Shown here in pieces: positions 34,291-43,696 of a DNA stretch of 64,000 nucleotides. This DNA is from Silanimonas sp. GTDB taxonomy: Bacteria > Pseudomonadota > Gammaproteobacteria > Xanthomonadales > Xanthomonadaceae. Every line of letters starts with the position of its first letter. The first letter of the stretch is position 1. Both the position numbers and the translations under genes were made by a program. The stretch lies in contig BPKK01000003.1 in assembly GCA_026005095.1 (NCBI GenBank), forward strand, positions 124,001 through 188,000, read 5' to 3'. A model generated the notes under the pieces. It was not told the DNA's origin. It worked only from the letters and a program-made list of their open reading frames with translations, and made no database searches.

Positions 34291-35389
34291 ATGACTGCGT
34301 TCCTGCTGGGCGCCGCCGCCCTCGTGGCCCTTGCCCTCGCCTTCGTGCTGCCTGCTCTGTGGAACACGGCGCGGCGCAGCGCGATCGCGCTCGCCATCGC
34401 CCTGCCGCTCGCTGCCGGCCTGCTCTATCTGCGCTTTGGCAACCCCGATGCGCTGGACCCCGGCAACCGCGCCCCGCCGCGCACCATCGAGGAGGCCGTG
34501 GCGCAGTTGGAGCGCCGCCTGCAGCGCGAGCCGGAGAGCCTCGAGGGCTGGGTGCTGCTTGGCCGCACCCGCAAGAACCAGGGCCGCGAAACCGCCGCCG
34601 CCGGTCGCTTCGACGAGGCCATGGCGATATTTCGCCGCCTCGGCCCAGGCCTTCCGCCGCGCCCTGGCGATCGCGCCGCACGAGACCGACCTGCTGGTGG
34701 AAACGGCGGAAGCCATCTCGCTGGCCAATGCCGAGCGCAACTTCGGCCCCGAGGCCACGGCCCTGCTCGACGAAGCACTGGCCAAGGTGCCGAACCACCA
34801 GCGCGCGCTGTGGTTCCGTGGCATCGCCGCCCTGCAGTCCGGCGACGCCGCCGGCGCCGTGGCCCGCTGGGAAGCCCTGCTGCCGCAGGTGGACGCCGCC
34901 ACCGCCGAGGCCCTGCGCGAGCAGATCGACGGCGCCCGCCGCATGGCCGGGCTGCCGCCGGCAGAGGCAGCGGTGGAGACCCCGGCCACGCCCCCGGCCG
35001 CCGCTTCACGCACGCTCCAGGTCACCCTCGAGGCCGACCCGGCCGACCTCGCCACCCTGCCGCCGCAGGCCGTGCTCTTCGTCTTCGCCCGCAATGCCGA
35101 GGCCGCGGGCCCGCCGGTGGCGGCGAAGCGGATTCCGGCGGCCCGCCTGCCGCTCACGGTGACCCTGAGCGACGAGGACCGGCTGATGCCCACGGCCACG
35201 CTCTCGGCCACGCCGAAGGTCGAGGTCTCGGCCCGCTTCGCCCGCTCCGGCACAGTGCAGCCCGAGGCCGGCGATCTGGTGGCCGCGCCGGTGGTAGTGG
35301 AGGTCGCCAATGCCGGGCCGATCCGCCTGCGCCTCGCCCCCAGCGAGACGCCCACCGACGCCGCGCGCGCGCCGACCTTCGGCCCATGA
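34291..35389 (+). pseudogene. ccmI: ccmI, cytochrome c assembly TPR protein, interrupted by a +1 frameshift
   Basis: Two N-terminal membrane segments (MTAFLLGAAALVALALAF and SAIALAIALPLAAGLLYL) and the first TPR residues (LEGWVLLGRTRKNQGR) lie in one frame. From about 34630 the protein continues in the +1 frame with AQAFRRALAIAPHETDLLVE and further TPR repeats to the TGA at 35387-35389. Deleting one base in gcgatattt near 34626-34631 gives a continuous product of 365 residues. CcmI chaperones apocytochrome c to the CcmFH ligase. Its stop overlaps the next start by ATGA, as expected for an intact ancestral gene. Confidence 0.82.
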
Positions 35390-36529
35390 GCGAGTTCATC
35401 CCACCCGGCACGCGCTTCTTCGCCCTGCCCTCGCCCTTCCCGATGCGGCGCGGCGGCGCGCTGCATGGCGCGCGCCTCGCCTATGAGACCTGGGGGACGC
35501 TGAATGCGGCGCGGGACAACGCCGTGCTGATCCTGCCCGGCCTCTCGCCGAATGCCCATGCCGCCCGCAACGCCGGCAATCCCGAACCGGGCTGGTGGGA
35601 AGGCATGCTCGGCCCCGGCAGGCCGATCGACACCGAGCGCTGGTTCGTGATCTGCGTGAACCCGCTGGGCAGCTGCAAGGGCTCGACCGGCGCAGCCTCG
35701 CCGCACCCCGAAGACGGCGAACCCTACCGCCTGCGCTTTCCCCGACCTCAGCATCGAGGACGGCGCCGACGCTGCCGCCCACCTCGTGCGCGCCCTCGGC
35801 ATCGAGCGCCTCGACACGGTGATCGGCAACTCGATGGGTGGCATGAGCGCGCTCGCCCTGCTGCTGCGCCACCCCGGCATCGCCCGCCGCCACGTCAACA
35901 TCAGCGGCAGCGCCCGCTCCCTGCCCTTCTCCATCGCCATCCGCTCGCTGCAGCGCGAGGCCATCCGTCTCGACCCGAACTGGAACGAGGGCCGCTACGA
36001 CGAGGCGCGCTACCCCGAGAACGGGATGCGCATGGCACGCAAACTGGGCGTCATCACCTACCGCTCGGCCATGGAGTGGGACGGCCGCTTCGGCCGGGTG
36101 AAGTTCGAGGCCGAATGCCGCGAGGACGATCCTTTCGGCCCAGAGTTCGAGGTGGAGCGCTACCTCGAGGGCCATGCCCGTCGCTTCGTGCGCCAGTTCG
36201 ACCCCAACAGCTACCTTTACCTCTCGCGCTCGATGGACTGGTTCGATGCCGCCGACTACGCGCCGGGCACGGCACGCGGCGATGGCGGCGACGAGGACGC
36301 CAAGGTGATCGCCGCGCTTTCGACGGTGCCGCTGGAGCAGGCGCTGGCCATCGGCGTGCATACCGACATCCTGTTCCCGCTGCAGCAGCAGGAGCAGATC
36401 GCCGAAGGGTTCCGCAAAGGCGGTACGGACAGCCGCTTCCTCCCCCTTCCCTCGCCCCAGGGCCACGACGCCTTCCTCGTCGATCTCGCCCGCTTCGGGC
36501 CCGCGGTGCGGGAGTTTCTCGAACACTGA
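35386..36529 (+). pseudogene. metX: serine O-succinyltransferase (MetX family), interrupted by a +1 frameshift
   Basis: Alpha/beta-hydrolase-fold acyltransferase. The first part (MSEFIPPGTRFFALPSPFPM, LHGARLAYETWGTLNAARDN, NPLGSCKGSTG) is in one frame. After YRLRFP the continuation (nucleophile Ser in GNSMGGMSALALLL, catalytic Asp in HTDILFP, His in PQGHDAFLVD) lies in the +1 frame. One extra C in the tttcccc run at 35740-35743 explains it, and correction gives 380 residues. GNSMGGM and the N-terminus resemble the serine O-succinyltransferases of Xanthomonas and Lysobacter rather than homoserine acetyltransferases. Those enzymes feed cysteine synthesis with O-succinylserine. Expect a sequencing error or a recent inactivation. 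Confidence 0.82.
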
Positions 36530-36572
36530 ACATCGATGCCTGCTGCCAGTCACGGTGCCGGCACGGGCCGGC

Positions 36573-36578
36573 TATACT
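36573..36578 (+). promoter_or_regulatory. -10 element (TATACT) of the tRNA-Leu promoter
   Basis: TATACT lies 10 bases before the first base of the tRNA, a spacing usual for stable RNA genes. I see no convincing -35 hexamer 16-18 bases upstream, so promoter strength is uncertain. Confidence 0.5.
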
Positions 36579-36588
36579 TCCCCTGCCA

Positions 36589-36675
36589 GCCGGACTGGCG
36601 GAATCGGTAGACGCAGCGGACTCAAAATCCGCCGCCCTCAAAAGCGTGTGGGTTCGAGTCCCACGTCCGGCACCA
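36589..36675 (+). tRNA. tRNA-Leu (anticodon CAA)
   Basis: 87 bases including an encoded CCA. Acceptor stem GCCGGAC (36589-36595) pairs with GTCCGGC (36665-36671), followed by discriminator A and CCA. Anticodon stem GCGGA/TCCGC encloses the loop CTCAAAA, so the anticodon is CAA (36623-36625), reading UUG. A long variable arm (class II) and the T-loop GGTTCGAGTCC confirm tRNA-Leu. It stands alone between the transferase gene and a terminator. Confidence 0.97.
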
Positions 36676-36683
36676 GCAGAATC

Positions 36684-36722
36684 AAGGGTTCCTGCCCCCT
36701 GGCTGGAACCCTTCTTTATTTC
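36684..36722 (+). terminator. rho-independent terminator after tRNA-Leu
   Basis: AAGGGTTCC (36684-36692) pairs perfectly with GGAACCCTT (36705-36713), with a 12-base loop and a following CTTTATTT tract. It ends transcription of the tRNA and reaches into the last codons of the convergent kinase gene. Confidence 0.8.
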
Positions 36723-37249
36723 GCCGTGCCCATTTCGTGTCCGGCCTGGCCGGCGCGGATCGCCGCCAGAGCCTGTTCCAGTACGGCGCTGGCGGGCTGG
36801 CGGGCATCCAGACGCAGGGCGCCCTCCGCCGCCTGCGGCGCCTCGAAGCGCTGCGCCACGGCATGGGCGAGTGCCGGCACCCGGTCGGCGGGCGCCTCGT
36901 TCCGATCGCCGGCGATACGGATCGCCGCCAGTACGGCTGGCAGGTCCAGCCACAAGAGGCAGAACGGCACCCCGATGCCCGCCGCGAGTTCGCGCAAGGT
37001 CCGGCGCTCGGCCACCCGCGCCAGGGGGGCGCCATCGACGATGACGGTGGCGCCCGCGCGCAGCAGCATCGCGGCATCGAGGTACATGATCTCGAAGGCC
37101 GCCCGCTTCGCCGCTGTCTCCTCCCAGTGCGGGAACTGCGAGAGCCGGATACTGTCGCGGGAGACGATCTCGGCCTGCAGGCTTGCCTGTAACCCGCGCG
37201 CCAGCGTGGACTTGCCCGCCCCCGGCAGGCCGGCGAGTGCAATCAGCAT
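36716..37249 (-). CDS. P-loop kinase-like ATPase of unknown substrate
   Basis: 177 residues. Walker A GLPGAGKST lies near residue 7, SRDSIR follows as in zeta-toxin/AAA_33-type small kinases, then VIVDGAPL and a lid-like Arg-rich part. There is no antitoxin-like neighbour, so a housekeeping nucleotide or metabolite kinase is more likely than a toxin. The start at 37249 overlaps the upstream hydrolase stop by 7 bases. The TAA stop lies within the tRNA terminator. Confidence 0.7.
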   Translation of the reverse strand: MLIALAGLPGAGKSTLARGLQASLQAEIVSRDSIRLSQFPHWEETAAKRAAFEIMYLDAAMLLRAGATVIVDGAPLARVAERRTLRELAAGIGVPFCLLWLDLPAVLAAIRIAGDRNEAPADRVPALAHAVAQRFEAPQAAEGALRLDARQPASAVLEQALAAIRAGQAGHEMGTAK

Positions 37250-38028
37250 CCGGGCTCCGCTCCGAAGAAGGCGCGCAGCGCCGCCGCATATTCCGGGAAT
37301 ACCTGCACATTGCTGTGCTGGGCCCGCGGCAGATACAGCCGTTCGGGAGGGCGTGGCAGGGCCGCTACCAGAGCCTCGCTGTGCCGGGGCGGGATCACAT
37401 CGTCCTCCCCGGCGATCACCACCAGGGTCGGCATGGTGAGCCGGGGCGCACGGCGCCAGCTCTCGAAGGGATCGCGCAGCAGCCAGGGCAGCGGCGCCCA
37501 CGGGTAATGCGCCTGCCCGACCCGCAGCACACTGTCGAAGGGCGTGACCAGCGCAAGCCGGCGCACCGGCCGCGCAGCGGCCACATGCACCGCCACGCCA
37601 CTGCCGAGACTGCGCCCGAATACGTCTACGGCGGTGTGCCGGGCCGCCACGTGGTCGAACAGGGCCTTCGCGTCTGCCGCCAACGCAGCCTCGGAAGGCT
37701 CACCGCTGCTGTGTCCGTAGCCGCGGTAGGCAACGAGGTAGCTAGTATGGCCGGGAGCCCAGCGCGCCACCTCGTCGCGGGCCAGCGATACATCCTCGCC
37801 ATTGCCGCCGAAATACAGCAGGGCCGGGCCGCAGCCGGGGTTCACCACCCAGCCGCGTAACACGGCGTCCTGCACGGTCAGTTCGAAATCCGGGGCCAGG
37901 GGCGGGTTGCGGGTGAACTGCGGGTAGAACAGCAGGCTGCGCTGCTTGAGATAGAGCAGCCCGAGCAATGCCGCATAGGCGAGCGCCGAGATGGCGAAAC
38001 CGGCAAGGAGAAAACGGACGGCGGCCAC
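37243..38028 (-). CDS. alpha/beta hydrolase, membrane anchored (BEM46/YfhR-like)
   Basis: 261 residues. An N-terminal membrane helix (FLLAGFAISALAYAALLGLLYL) is followed by a hydrolase domain with FYFGG-like oxyanion region (LLYFGGNGED), nucleophile Ser in FGRSLGSGVA, Asp in VIAGEDDVIPP and His in AQHSNV. The substrate is unknown; a periplasmic or membrane-face esterase/lipase is likely. It is followed by the kinase gene with a short overlap. Confidence 0.78.
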   Translation of the reverse strand: MAAVRFLLAGFAISALAYAALLGLLYLKQRSLLFYPQFTRNPPLAPDFELTVQDAVLRGWVVNPGCGPALLYFGGNGEDVSLARDEVARWAPGHTSYLVAYRGYGHSSGEPSEAALAADAKALFDHVAARHTAVDVFGRSLGSGVAVHVAAARPVRRLALVTPFDSVLRVGQAHYPWAPLPWLLRDPFESWRRAPRLTMPTLVVIAGEDDVIPPRHSEALVAALPRPPERLYLPRAQHSNVQVFPEYAAALRAFFGAEPGC

Positions 38029-38042
38029 GGGCGCCCGCTGCC

Positions 38043-39506
38043 TCAGGCCCGGCAGCCGTCCAGCCGCAGGTGCTGGCCGGGCCGCAGGGCATAGGGCGCG
38101 CGCAGACCGTTGGCGCGCGCCACTGCCGCCACATCGCAGCCATGGCGGCGGGCAATTGCGCTCAGTGTATCGCCGGCACGCACGGTGTAACGCGAGCCAG
38201 GCGCCGCGCCGGCGACGGCAGGCGGCGGGCCGGGCTTGCGGGCCTGCACCAGGGCGAGCGCCTGCGTGGCGCGCTCACCTTCGAGGCAGTGGCGTTCGTA
38301 GAGCGGCACCACGTCCACCGGCACGCGCAGCTCAGTGCCCGCCGGAAGTTCCGCTTCCGGCAGCCAGCGCGGATTGAGATTGCGCAGGGCACGGAACCAG
38401 CCGTAACGCGTGCCGCCATTGCCAAGACAGATGGTGAGCTGGTTGATCGAAGCCGGCTGGCGCAGGGTCAGCAGGGTGGCGGCGCCGTTCACCCGCGGGA
38501 ACTCGAGGCCGTAGTCCTCGGGATGCAGGAACAACCAAGCCGCTGCCAGAATGTAGGGCACGTAATCACGGGTTTCCTTCGGCAGGGCATCGTAGATCTT
38601 GCGGTCCCAGAAGCCCTTACCGGGGTACTGGCGCACGAGGCGCCCCACCCGGCCCTCGCCGCCGTTGTAGGCTGCCAGCGCCAGCTCGAGGTCGTGGCCC
38701 AGTTCGGCGAAGCGCTCGTTGAGGTACTGCACGCTGGCGCGGGCGGCGAGTTGCGGGTCGAAGCGAGTGTCGAAACCCTCCTGCCAACTGAGGCCGAAGC
38801 GCCGCCCGGTGGCCGGCATGAACTGCATCAGGCCGGCGGCACCGGCCGGCGAGATGGCATGCACGCGCCCGCCGGACTCACGGGCCATGATGGCGAACAG
38901 CAGGGCCTCGGGCAGGCCCGCCCGCTCATACTCCGGCCACATCAGAAAGCGCAGGTACTGGTACTGCTCATGGGCATTGATGAGCTGCGGGCGCAGCGTG
39001 GTCAGCCATTCCGCCATGGCCGCGCGTACCGCCTCGTTGTGCACGATGAGCTCGCGCAGGTCGCGGCCATTGAGCTGGGTGAGCGTGCTCCCCGCCTCCG
39101 GAAAGGCCGCCAGCACCGGCGATCCGGCCTCTGCCGACATCGCTTCCACCGCCCCCTCGCGCTCCTGCTCTTCGCCGGCCACCCGCACGCCGCCGCCCAT
39201 CAGGGCATCGAAGCGCGCCAGCAGGCGTTCGCGATCGCAGCCCGTGGTGCGGGCACAGACGTCCACCGCATCCAGCATGCGCTCGAGCGCACGCTGCCCC
39301 GCCCGTCGCCCGCCACGGCGATCCCCCGCCGCCGCCTGCGCAATGGCCTCACGGTAGGCCTTCCCCGCCTCCTCGAAAGCCGAATACACGCTCTCGTATT
39401 CGGCCTCGGCGCCCGGGTCGGCACTCGTCGGAGCCGCCACCGCGGCCGATGCGGAAACGAAGAGCAGAGCCGAGACAAGAACGAGGAACGGGAAACGCAG
39501 ACGCAT
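38043..39506 (-). CDS. mltD: MltD-like membrane-bound lytic murein transglycosylase with LysM
   Basis: 487 residues. Signal peptide, then an N-terminal region of unknown fold with Cys pairs. The SLT domain has its catalytic Glu in MARESGGRVHA near residue 207, GLMQFMPATGRRFGL, and ALAAYNGGEGRV. A single LysM repeat (YTVRAGDTLSAIARRHG, from about residue 437) at the C-terminus binds peptidoglycan. It cleaves glycan strands in the periplasm. E. coli MltD has two LysM repeats, so the name is by architecture. Confidence 0.85.
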   Translation of the reverse strand: MRLRFPFLVLVSALLFVSASAAVAAPTSADPGAEAEYESVYSAFEEAGKAYREAIAQAAAGDRRGGRRAGQRALERMLDAVDVCARTTGCDRERLLARFDALMGGGVRVAGEEQEREGAVEAMSAEAGSPVLAAFPEAGSTLTQLNGRDLRELIVHNEAVRAAMAEWLTTLRPQLINAHEQYQYLRFLMWPEYERAGLPEALLFAIMARESGGRVHAISPAGAAGLMQFMPATGRRFGLSWQEGFDTRFDPQLAARASVQYLNERFAELGHDLELALAAYNGGEGRVGRLVRQYPGKGFWDRKIYDALPKETRDYVPYILAAAWLFLHPEDYGLEFPRVNGAATLLTLRQPASINQLTICLGNGGTRYGWFRALRNLNPRWLPEAELPAGTELRVPVDVVPLYERHCLEGERATQALALVQARKPGPPPAVAGAAPGSRYTVRAGDTLSAIARRHGCDVAAVARANGLRAPYALRPGQHLRLDGCRA

Positions 39507-39537
39507 CCGGAAAAACCACGGGGAACGAAGGCCTTGC

Positions 39538-39567
39538 AGCCTAGCCCCGCCCTTCCCCCTGCCTCAA
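39538..39567 (-). promoter_or_regulatory. candidate sigma-70 promoter for the lytic transglycosylase gene
   Basis: On the minus strand, TTGAGG (39562-39567) and TAGGCT (39538-39543) are separated by 18 bases, about 32 bases before the start codon. The -10 match is weak. No comparable plus-strand pair for the divergent ATPase gene stands out. Confidence 0.3.
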
Positions 39568-39628
39568 GCGCTGGCCGCGCCCATTCCACGCCGCCTACAC
39601 TCGCGGCAAGCCCCGAAGGACGCGAACC

Positions 39629-41152
39629 GTGACCGCCATCCCCGATGATGCCCTGCTGCTCGGCGCCTGCGATACCGGCCCCATCACCCTGCCGCTGCGC
39701 CTCGGCAACCGCCACGGGCTGATCGCCGGGGCCACCGGCACCGGCAAGACCGTCTCGGTGCTGCGCCTCGTGGAAGGCTTCTCGAAGGCCGGGGTGCCGG
39801 TGATCATCGCCGACGTGAAAGGGGACGTGGCGGGTCTCGGCCTTCCCGGCGCGATGAATCCGCGCATCGAGCAGCGCCTGAAAGAGATCGGCCTCGAGGG
39901 CATGGCCTTCGACGGCCTACCGGTTACCTTCTGGGACCTGTTCGGCCAGCAGGGCCATCCGCTGCGCACCACGGTGAGCGAGATCGGCCCCCTGCTGCTC
40001 TCGCGCATCCTCGAACTCTCGGAGGCCCAGGCCGGTGTGCTCGACATCGCCTTCGCCCTGGCCGATGCCGAGGGCCTGCTGCTGCTCGACCTCGACGACC
40101 TGCGCGCCGTGCTCGCCCATATCGGCGAGCAGCGCGAAGCGGTATCGAAGGCCTATGGCCTCGTCTCGCCGCAGAGCCTCGCCGCCCTGCAGCGCGCCTT
40201 GCTGAAGTTCGAGCAGGAAGGTGCCCGCAGCCTGCTCGGCGAACCGGCCATCGCGCTACCAGACCTGATGCGCTGTGCCGCCGACGGCCGCGGCATGGTC
40301 AATGTGATCGCCGCCGAGACCCTGGTGCTCAAACCGCGGCTCTACGCCAGCTTCCTGCTCTGGCTGCTCTCCGAGCTGTTCGAGCAGCTGCCGGAGGTAG
40401 GCGACCTGGACAAGCCGAAGCTGGTCTTCGTCTTCGACGAGGCGCACCTGCTGTTCGCCGACTGCCCGCCCTCGCTGCAGCAACGCATCGAACAGGTGGT
40501 GCGGCTCATCCGCTCCAAGGGCGTGGGCGTGTACTTCTGTACCCAGAGCCCCAGCGACATCCCCGACGTGGTGCTCTCCCAGCTCGGCCACCGCATCCAG
40601 CACGCCCTGCGCGCCTTCACCCCGCGCGACCAGAAGGCCGTGCGCACCGCCGCCGAGACCTTCGTGCCCAATCCGGCGCTCGACGTGGCGCGGGTGATCT
40701 CGGCGCTGGGCGTGGGCGAGGCCCTCGTCTCCACCCTGCAGGCCGGCGGGCGGCCGATGCCGGTGGAGCGCACCCGGATGGCCCCGCCTGGCTGCCGCCT
40801 CGGTGCCATCAGTCCCGCCGAACGCGCCGCGCTGCGGGCGCAGAGCGGGCTTGGCGGCAAGTACGACGCCCCGCTGAACCGCGAGTCGGCCTTCGAGGTG
40901 CTGGCCGCCCGCGCGGCACAGGCCAGCGCCGCGCCCGCCCCGGCAAGCACGCATGCTCCGGCAGGACGCGGCACCACCACGCCCCCGGCCACGAAGAGCG
41001 GTAGCGCGGTGAGCGACTTCCTCTGGGGCACGGGCCGCCGCCAAGGCGCGGTCGAGGCGATGGCGAAGTCCGCCGCCCGCACCGTCGGCAACCAGCTCGG
41101 CCGGCAGCTGCTCCGCGGCCTTCTGGGCGGCCTGATCGGCGGGCGGCGATGA
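39629..41152 (+). CDS. HerA-like DUF853 ATPase (YjgR type)
   Basis: 507 residues starting with GTG. Walker A GATGTGKT near residue 34 and Walker B LVFVFDEAHLL near residue 265; the sensor-like YFCTQSP follows. DUF853 proteins are HerA/FtsK-superfamily hexameric ATPases of unknown cellular role. The Pro/Ala/Thr linker near residues 430-455 precedes a C-terminal basic helix region ending in GGLIGGRR. The stop TGA at 41150-41152 overlaps an ATG that is the likely true start of the next gene. Confidence 0.82.
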   Translation: MTAIPDDALLLGACDTGPITLPLRLGNRHGLIAGATGTGKTVSVLRLVEGFSKAGVPVIIADVKGDVAGLGLPGAMNPRIEQRLKEIGLEGMAFDGLPVTFWDLFGQQGHPLRTTVSEIGPLLLSRILELSEAQAGVLDIAFALADAEGLLLLDLDDLRAVLAHIGEQREAVSKAYGLVSPQSLAALQRALLKFEQEGARSLLGEPAIALPDLMRCAADGRGMVNVIAAETLVLKPRLYASFLLWLLSELFEQLPEVGDLDKPKLVFVFDEAHLLFADCPPSLQQRIEQVVRLIRSKGVGVYFCTQSPSDIPDVVLSQLGHRIQHALRAFTPRDQKAVRTAAETFVPNPALDVARVISALGVGEALVSTLQAGGRPMPVERTRMAPPGCRLGAISPAERAALRAQSGLGGKYDAPLNRESAFEVLAARAAQASAAPAPASTHAPAGRGTTTPPATKSGSAVSDFLWGTGRRQGAVEAMAKSAARTVGNQLGRQLLRGLLGGLIGGRR

Positions 41153-41210
41153 GGGGACGGGGCGAGGCCTACCACCGCGGTCTCGAGGACCTGTCCCCTG
41201 GTGGCGCGAC

Positions 41211-42005
41211 TTGCCGTCGGTCGCCCGCTATCCGTTGGCCGGCAGCAACCGTATGGTGGTCGGCCTGCTGTCGATCATCGCCTCGGTGCAGATCGTCCCG
41301 GTGATCGGCACCTTCGCCAGCCTGTTCCTGCTGCTGGCCTTCGCCGTGGTGCATCTCGCCCTGCAGTCCTTCGCCCCGCCGGCGGCCGCCACCGCCTGGC
41401 GTCTGCTGATGGCCTCGGTGCTGCCGCTGGTAGCGATGTCGCTGGCCATCGACGAGCAGGTGCGACGCGCGATCAACCCGGTGTTCTGGGTCGAGGTACT
41501 GCTGCGGATCGGCCTGCCCTACCTCGGCGCCGCGGCGATGGTGTGGATCGGCCTCGGCCTGGGTCTCTCCGGCGCCGGCTGGCTGGACCGCATGCTGCCG
41601 CCCTTCTTCGGGACCATGGTGTCGATGGCGCTGGCACTGTGGGTGCTCTTCATGGCAGCGCATTTCTGCGGCCGGCTGGTGTTCCAGTACCGCGACGTGC
41701 TGGGCTTCAGCCCCGAAGGCCCGGAGGAACCGGAGCGCCTGCGCCTGAACCGGGATTATCGGCTGGAGGACGAGGTCGGCGCCCTGCTCGCGCACGGGCG
41801 GCAGTGGCTGCACCAGCGGGTGCTGGAAAACGACGCCCGCGGCGCGCTCGCACTGCTGCAGGAATGCCTCGAACTCGATCCCGCCCTGACCCTGCCCGAT
41901 CCCGCCGACTGGGATCCACTGATCGAGGCCGCCGAGCGCGCCGGCCTGCCGCGCCTCGCCGAAGCCGCCCGCGCGGCCCGGGCTGCGGCACAATCGGGGA
42001 TTTGA
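41211..42005 (+). CDS. membrane protein of unknown function, N-terminus probably frameshifted
   Basis: 264 residues from a TTG at 41211. Four hydrophobic segments (for example [19 protein letters not shown] and [13 protein letters not shown]) are followed by a soluble C-terminal helical part with a TPR-like stretch ([20 protein letters not shown]). No ATG or GTG lies in this frame before 41211. An ATG overlapping the DUF853 stop (41149) opens another frame reading MRGRGEAYHRGLEDLSP, and adding one base in the CCCC at 41195-41198 joins it to [13 protein letters not shown]. The original protein was therefore probably 285 residues and translationally coupled to the ATPase. Confidence 0.65.
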   Translation: MPSVARYPLAGSNRMVVGLLSIIASVQIVPVIGTFASLFLLLAFAVVHLALQSFAPPAAATAWRLLMASVLPLVAMSLAIDEQVRRAINPVFWVEVLLRIGLPYLGAAAMVWIGLGLGLSGAGWLDRMLPPFFGTMVSMALALWVLFMAAHFCGRLVFQYRDVLGFSPEGPEEPERLRLNRDYRLEDEVGALLAHGRQWLHQRVLENDARGALALLQECLELDPALTLPDPADWDPLIEAAERAGLPRLAEAARAARAAAQSGI

Positions 42006-42027
42006 ACCGAACAGGACCACCGTCCGC

Positions 42028-43689
42028 ATGAGCCAGACCACCACCGGCAGCCCGACGCCGGCCCCCGGCAACGCCGCCCCGCGCAAAGGCGCGATCGACC
42101 GTTTCCTCACCATCGTCGAGCGCGGCGGCAACGCCTTGCCCCACCCGGCCACCCTGTTCGCCGTGCTGGCCCTCGTGGTGGTGCTGCTCTCCTGGCTCGC
42201 CTCGCTGGCCGAACTGAGCGTGGCCCATCCCGCCACCGGCGCGACCGTCACCCCGGTCAACCTGCTCAGCATCGACGGTCTGCACCGCATGCTCACCGGG
42301 GCCGTCACCAACTTCACCGGCTTCGCCCCGCTGGGCGTGGTGCTGGTGGCCCTGATCGGCATCGGCGTGGCCGAGCACTCCGGCCTGATCGGTGCCTCGC
42401 TGCGCCTGCTGGTGCTCTCGGCCCCGCGCTTCCTGCTCACCCCGGTGCTGGTCTTCGCCGGCGTGATGTCGAACATGGCGAGCGAGATCGGCTATGTACT
42501 GCTGGTGCCGCTCGGCGCACTGATCTTCCTCTCCGCCGGCCGCCACCCCATCCTCGGCATGGCTGCGGTGTTTGCCGGCGTCTCGGGCGGCTATTCGGCC
42601 AACCTGCTGATCGGCACCATCGACCCGCTACTCTCCGGCCTCTCACAGGAAGCGGCGCGGATCGTCGACCACGACTACACCGTAAGCCCGCTGGCGAACT
42701 GGTATTTCATGATCGCCTCCACCCCGGTGATCACCCTGCTCGGCTGGTTCGTCACCGAGAAGATCGTGGCCCCGCGCTTCGCCGGGTCCGACCTGCCCAC
42801 GCTCACCTTGGCCGCCGATGCCAGGCCGGACGACCAGGCCCTGAGCCCAGCCGAGCGCCGCGGCATGCGTTACGCCATCGCCACCGTGCTGGCCTTCACT
42901 GCCCTCGTCGTCTGGGGCGGCTACCCAGCGCACGGCGCCAGCCTCGAACTGTTCGGCAGCGTGCTGCAGCTGCCGCAGGTCCCGGGCTCGGGCTTCCTGC
43001 TGGACGACAAGCAGGACATCCTGCGCTCGCCCCTGCTCAGCGGCGTGGTGGTGATCATCTTCCTCTACGGCGTGCTCGCCGGCATCGCCTTCGGCATCGG
43101 CGCCGGCACCATTCGCTCCGACAACGACGTGATCAAGGGCATGTCGGCCAGCATGGCCACCCTCGGGGGCTACCTGGTGCTGGTGTTCTTCGCCGCGCAG
43201 TTCGTGGCTTTCTTCAACTGGACCCAGCTCGGCCTGATCTTCGCGGTGGAGGGCGCCGAGTTCCTGAAGGCCATGAACCTGCCCACCATCCCACTGTTCA
43301 TCTGCTTCATCCTGCTCACCGCCACCGTGAATTTGTTCATGGGCTCGGCCTCGGCGAAGTGGGCGCTCATGGCCCCGGTATTCGTGCCGATGTTCATGCT
43401 GCTCGGCTACTCGCCGGAGATGACGCAAGTGGCCTACCGCGTCGGCGACAGCGTCACCAACATCATCTCGCCGATGATGAGCTACTTCGCCCTGATCATC
43501 GCCTTCTTCCAGCGCTACGACCCCAAGGCCGGCATCGGCACCCTGGTGGCCACGATGCTGCCTTACTCGCTGGTGTTCCTCATCGGCTGGAGCGCGATGT
43601 TCGGCGTCTGGATCTGGCTGGAGCTACCGATCGGCCCGGACTCCCCGCTCCACTACCTGCCCACCACGGGCGCCGGCCAGGCGGGCTGA
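42028..43689 (+). CDS. AbgT-family transporter
   Basis: 553 residues, about 11-13 membrane segments. [56 protein letters not shown] and the C-terminal [15 protein letters not shown] are hallmark AbgT blocks. The family imports p-aminobenzoyl-glutamate or exports sulfonamide drugs using ion gradients. No abgA/abgB peptidase genes are nearby, so the substrate is open. Confidence 0.9.
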   Translation: MSQTTTGSPTPAPGNAAPRKGAIDRFLTIVERGGNALPHPATLFAVLALVVVLLSWLASLAELSVAHPATGATVTPVNLLSIDGLHRMLTGAVTNFTGFAPLGVVLVALIGIGVAEHSGLIGASLRLLVLSAPRFLLTPVLVFAGVMSNMASEIGYVLLVPLGALIFLSAGRHPILGMAAVFAGVSGGYSANLLIGTIDPLLSGLSQEAARIVDHDYTVSPLANWYFMIASTPVITLLGWFVTEKIVAPRFAGSDLPTLTLAADARPDDQALSPAERRGMRYAIATVLAFTALVVWGGYPAHGASLELFGSVLQLPQVPGSGFLLDDKQDILRSPLLSGVVVIIFLYGVLAGIAFGIGAGTIRSDNDVIKGMSASMATLGGYLVLVFFAAQFVAFFNWTQLGLIFAVEGAEFLKAMNLPTIPLFICFILLTATVNLFMGSASAKWALMAPVFVPMFMLLGYSPEMTQVAYRVGDSVTNIISPMMSYFALIIAFFQRYDPKAGIGTLVATMLPYSLVFLIGWSAMFGVWIWLELPIGPDSPLHYLPTTGAGQAG

Positions 43690-43696
43690 CACCGGC

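Noticed and set aside
34237-37044. A very long open frame running through ccmI, the transferase gene and the tRNA
   Set aside because: It is open only because of high GC and the frameshifts; similarity switches frame inside, and the part over the tRNA cannot be coding.
36716-37249. Toxin-antitoxin module with a zeta-like toxin
   Set aside because: No small antitoxin gene next to it; the neighbour is a membrane hydrolase.
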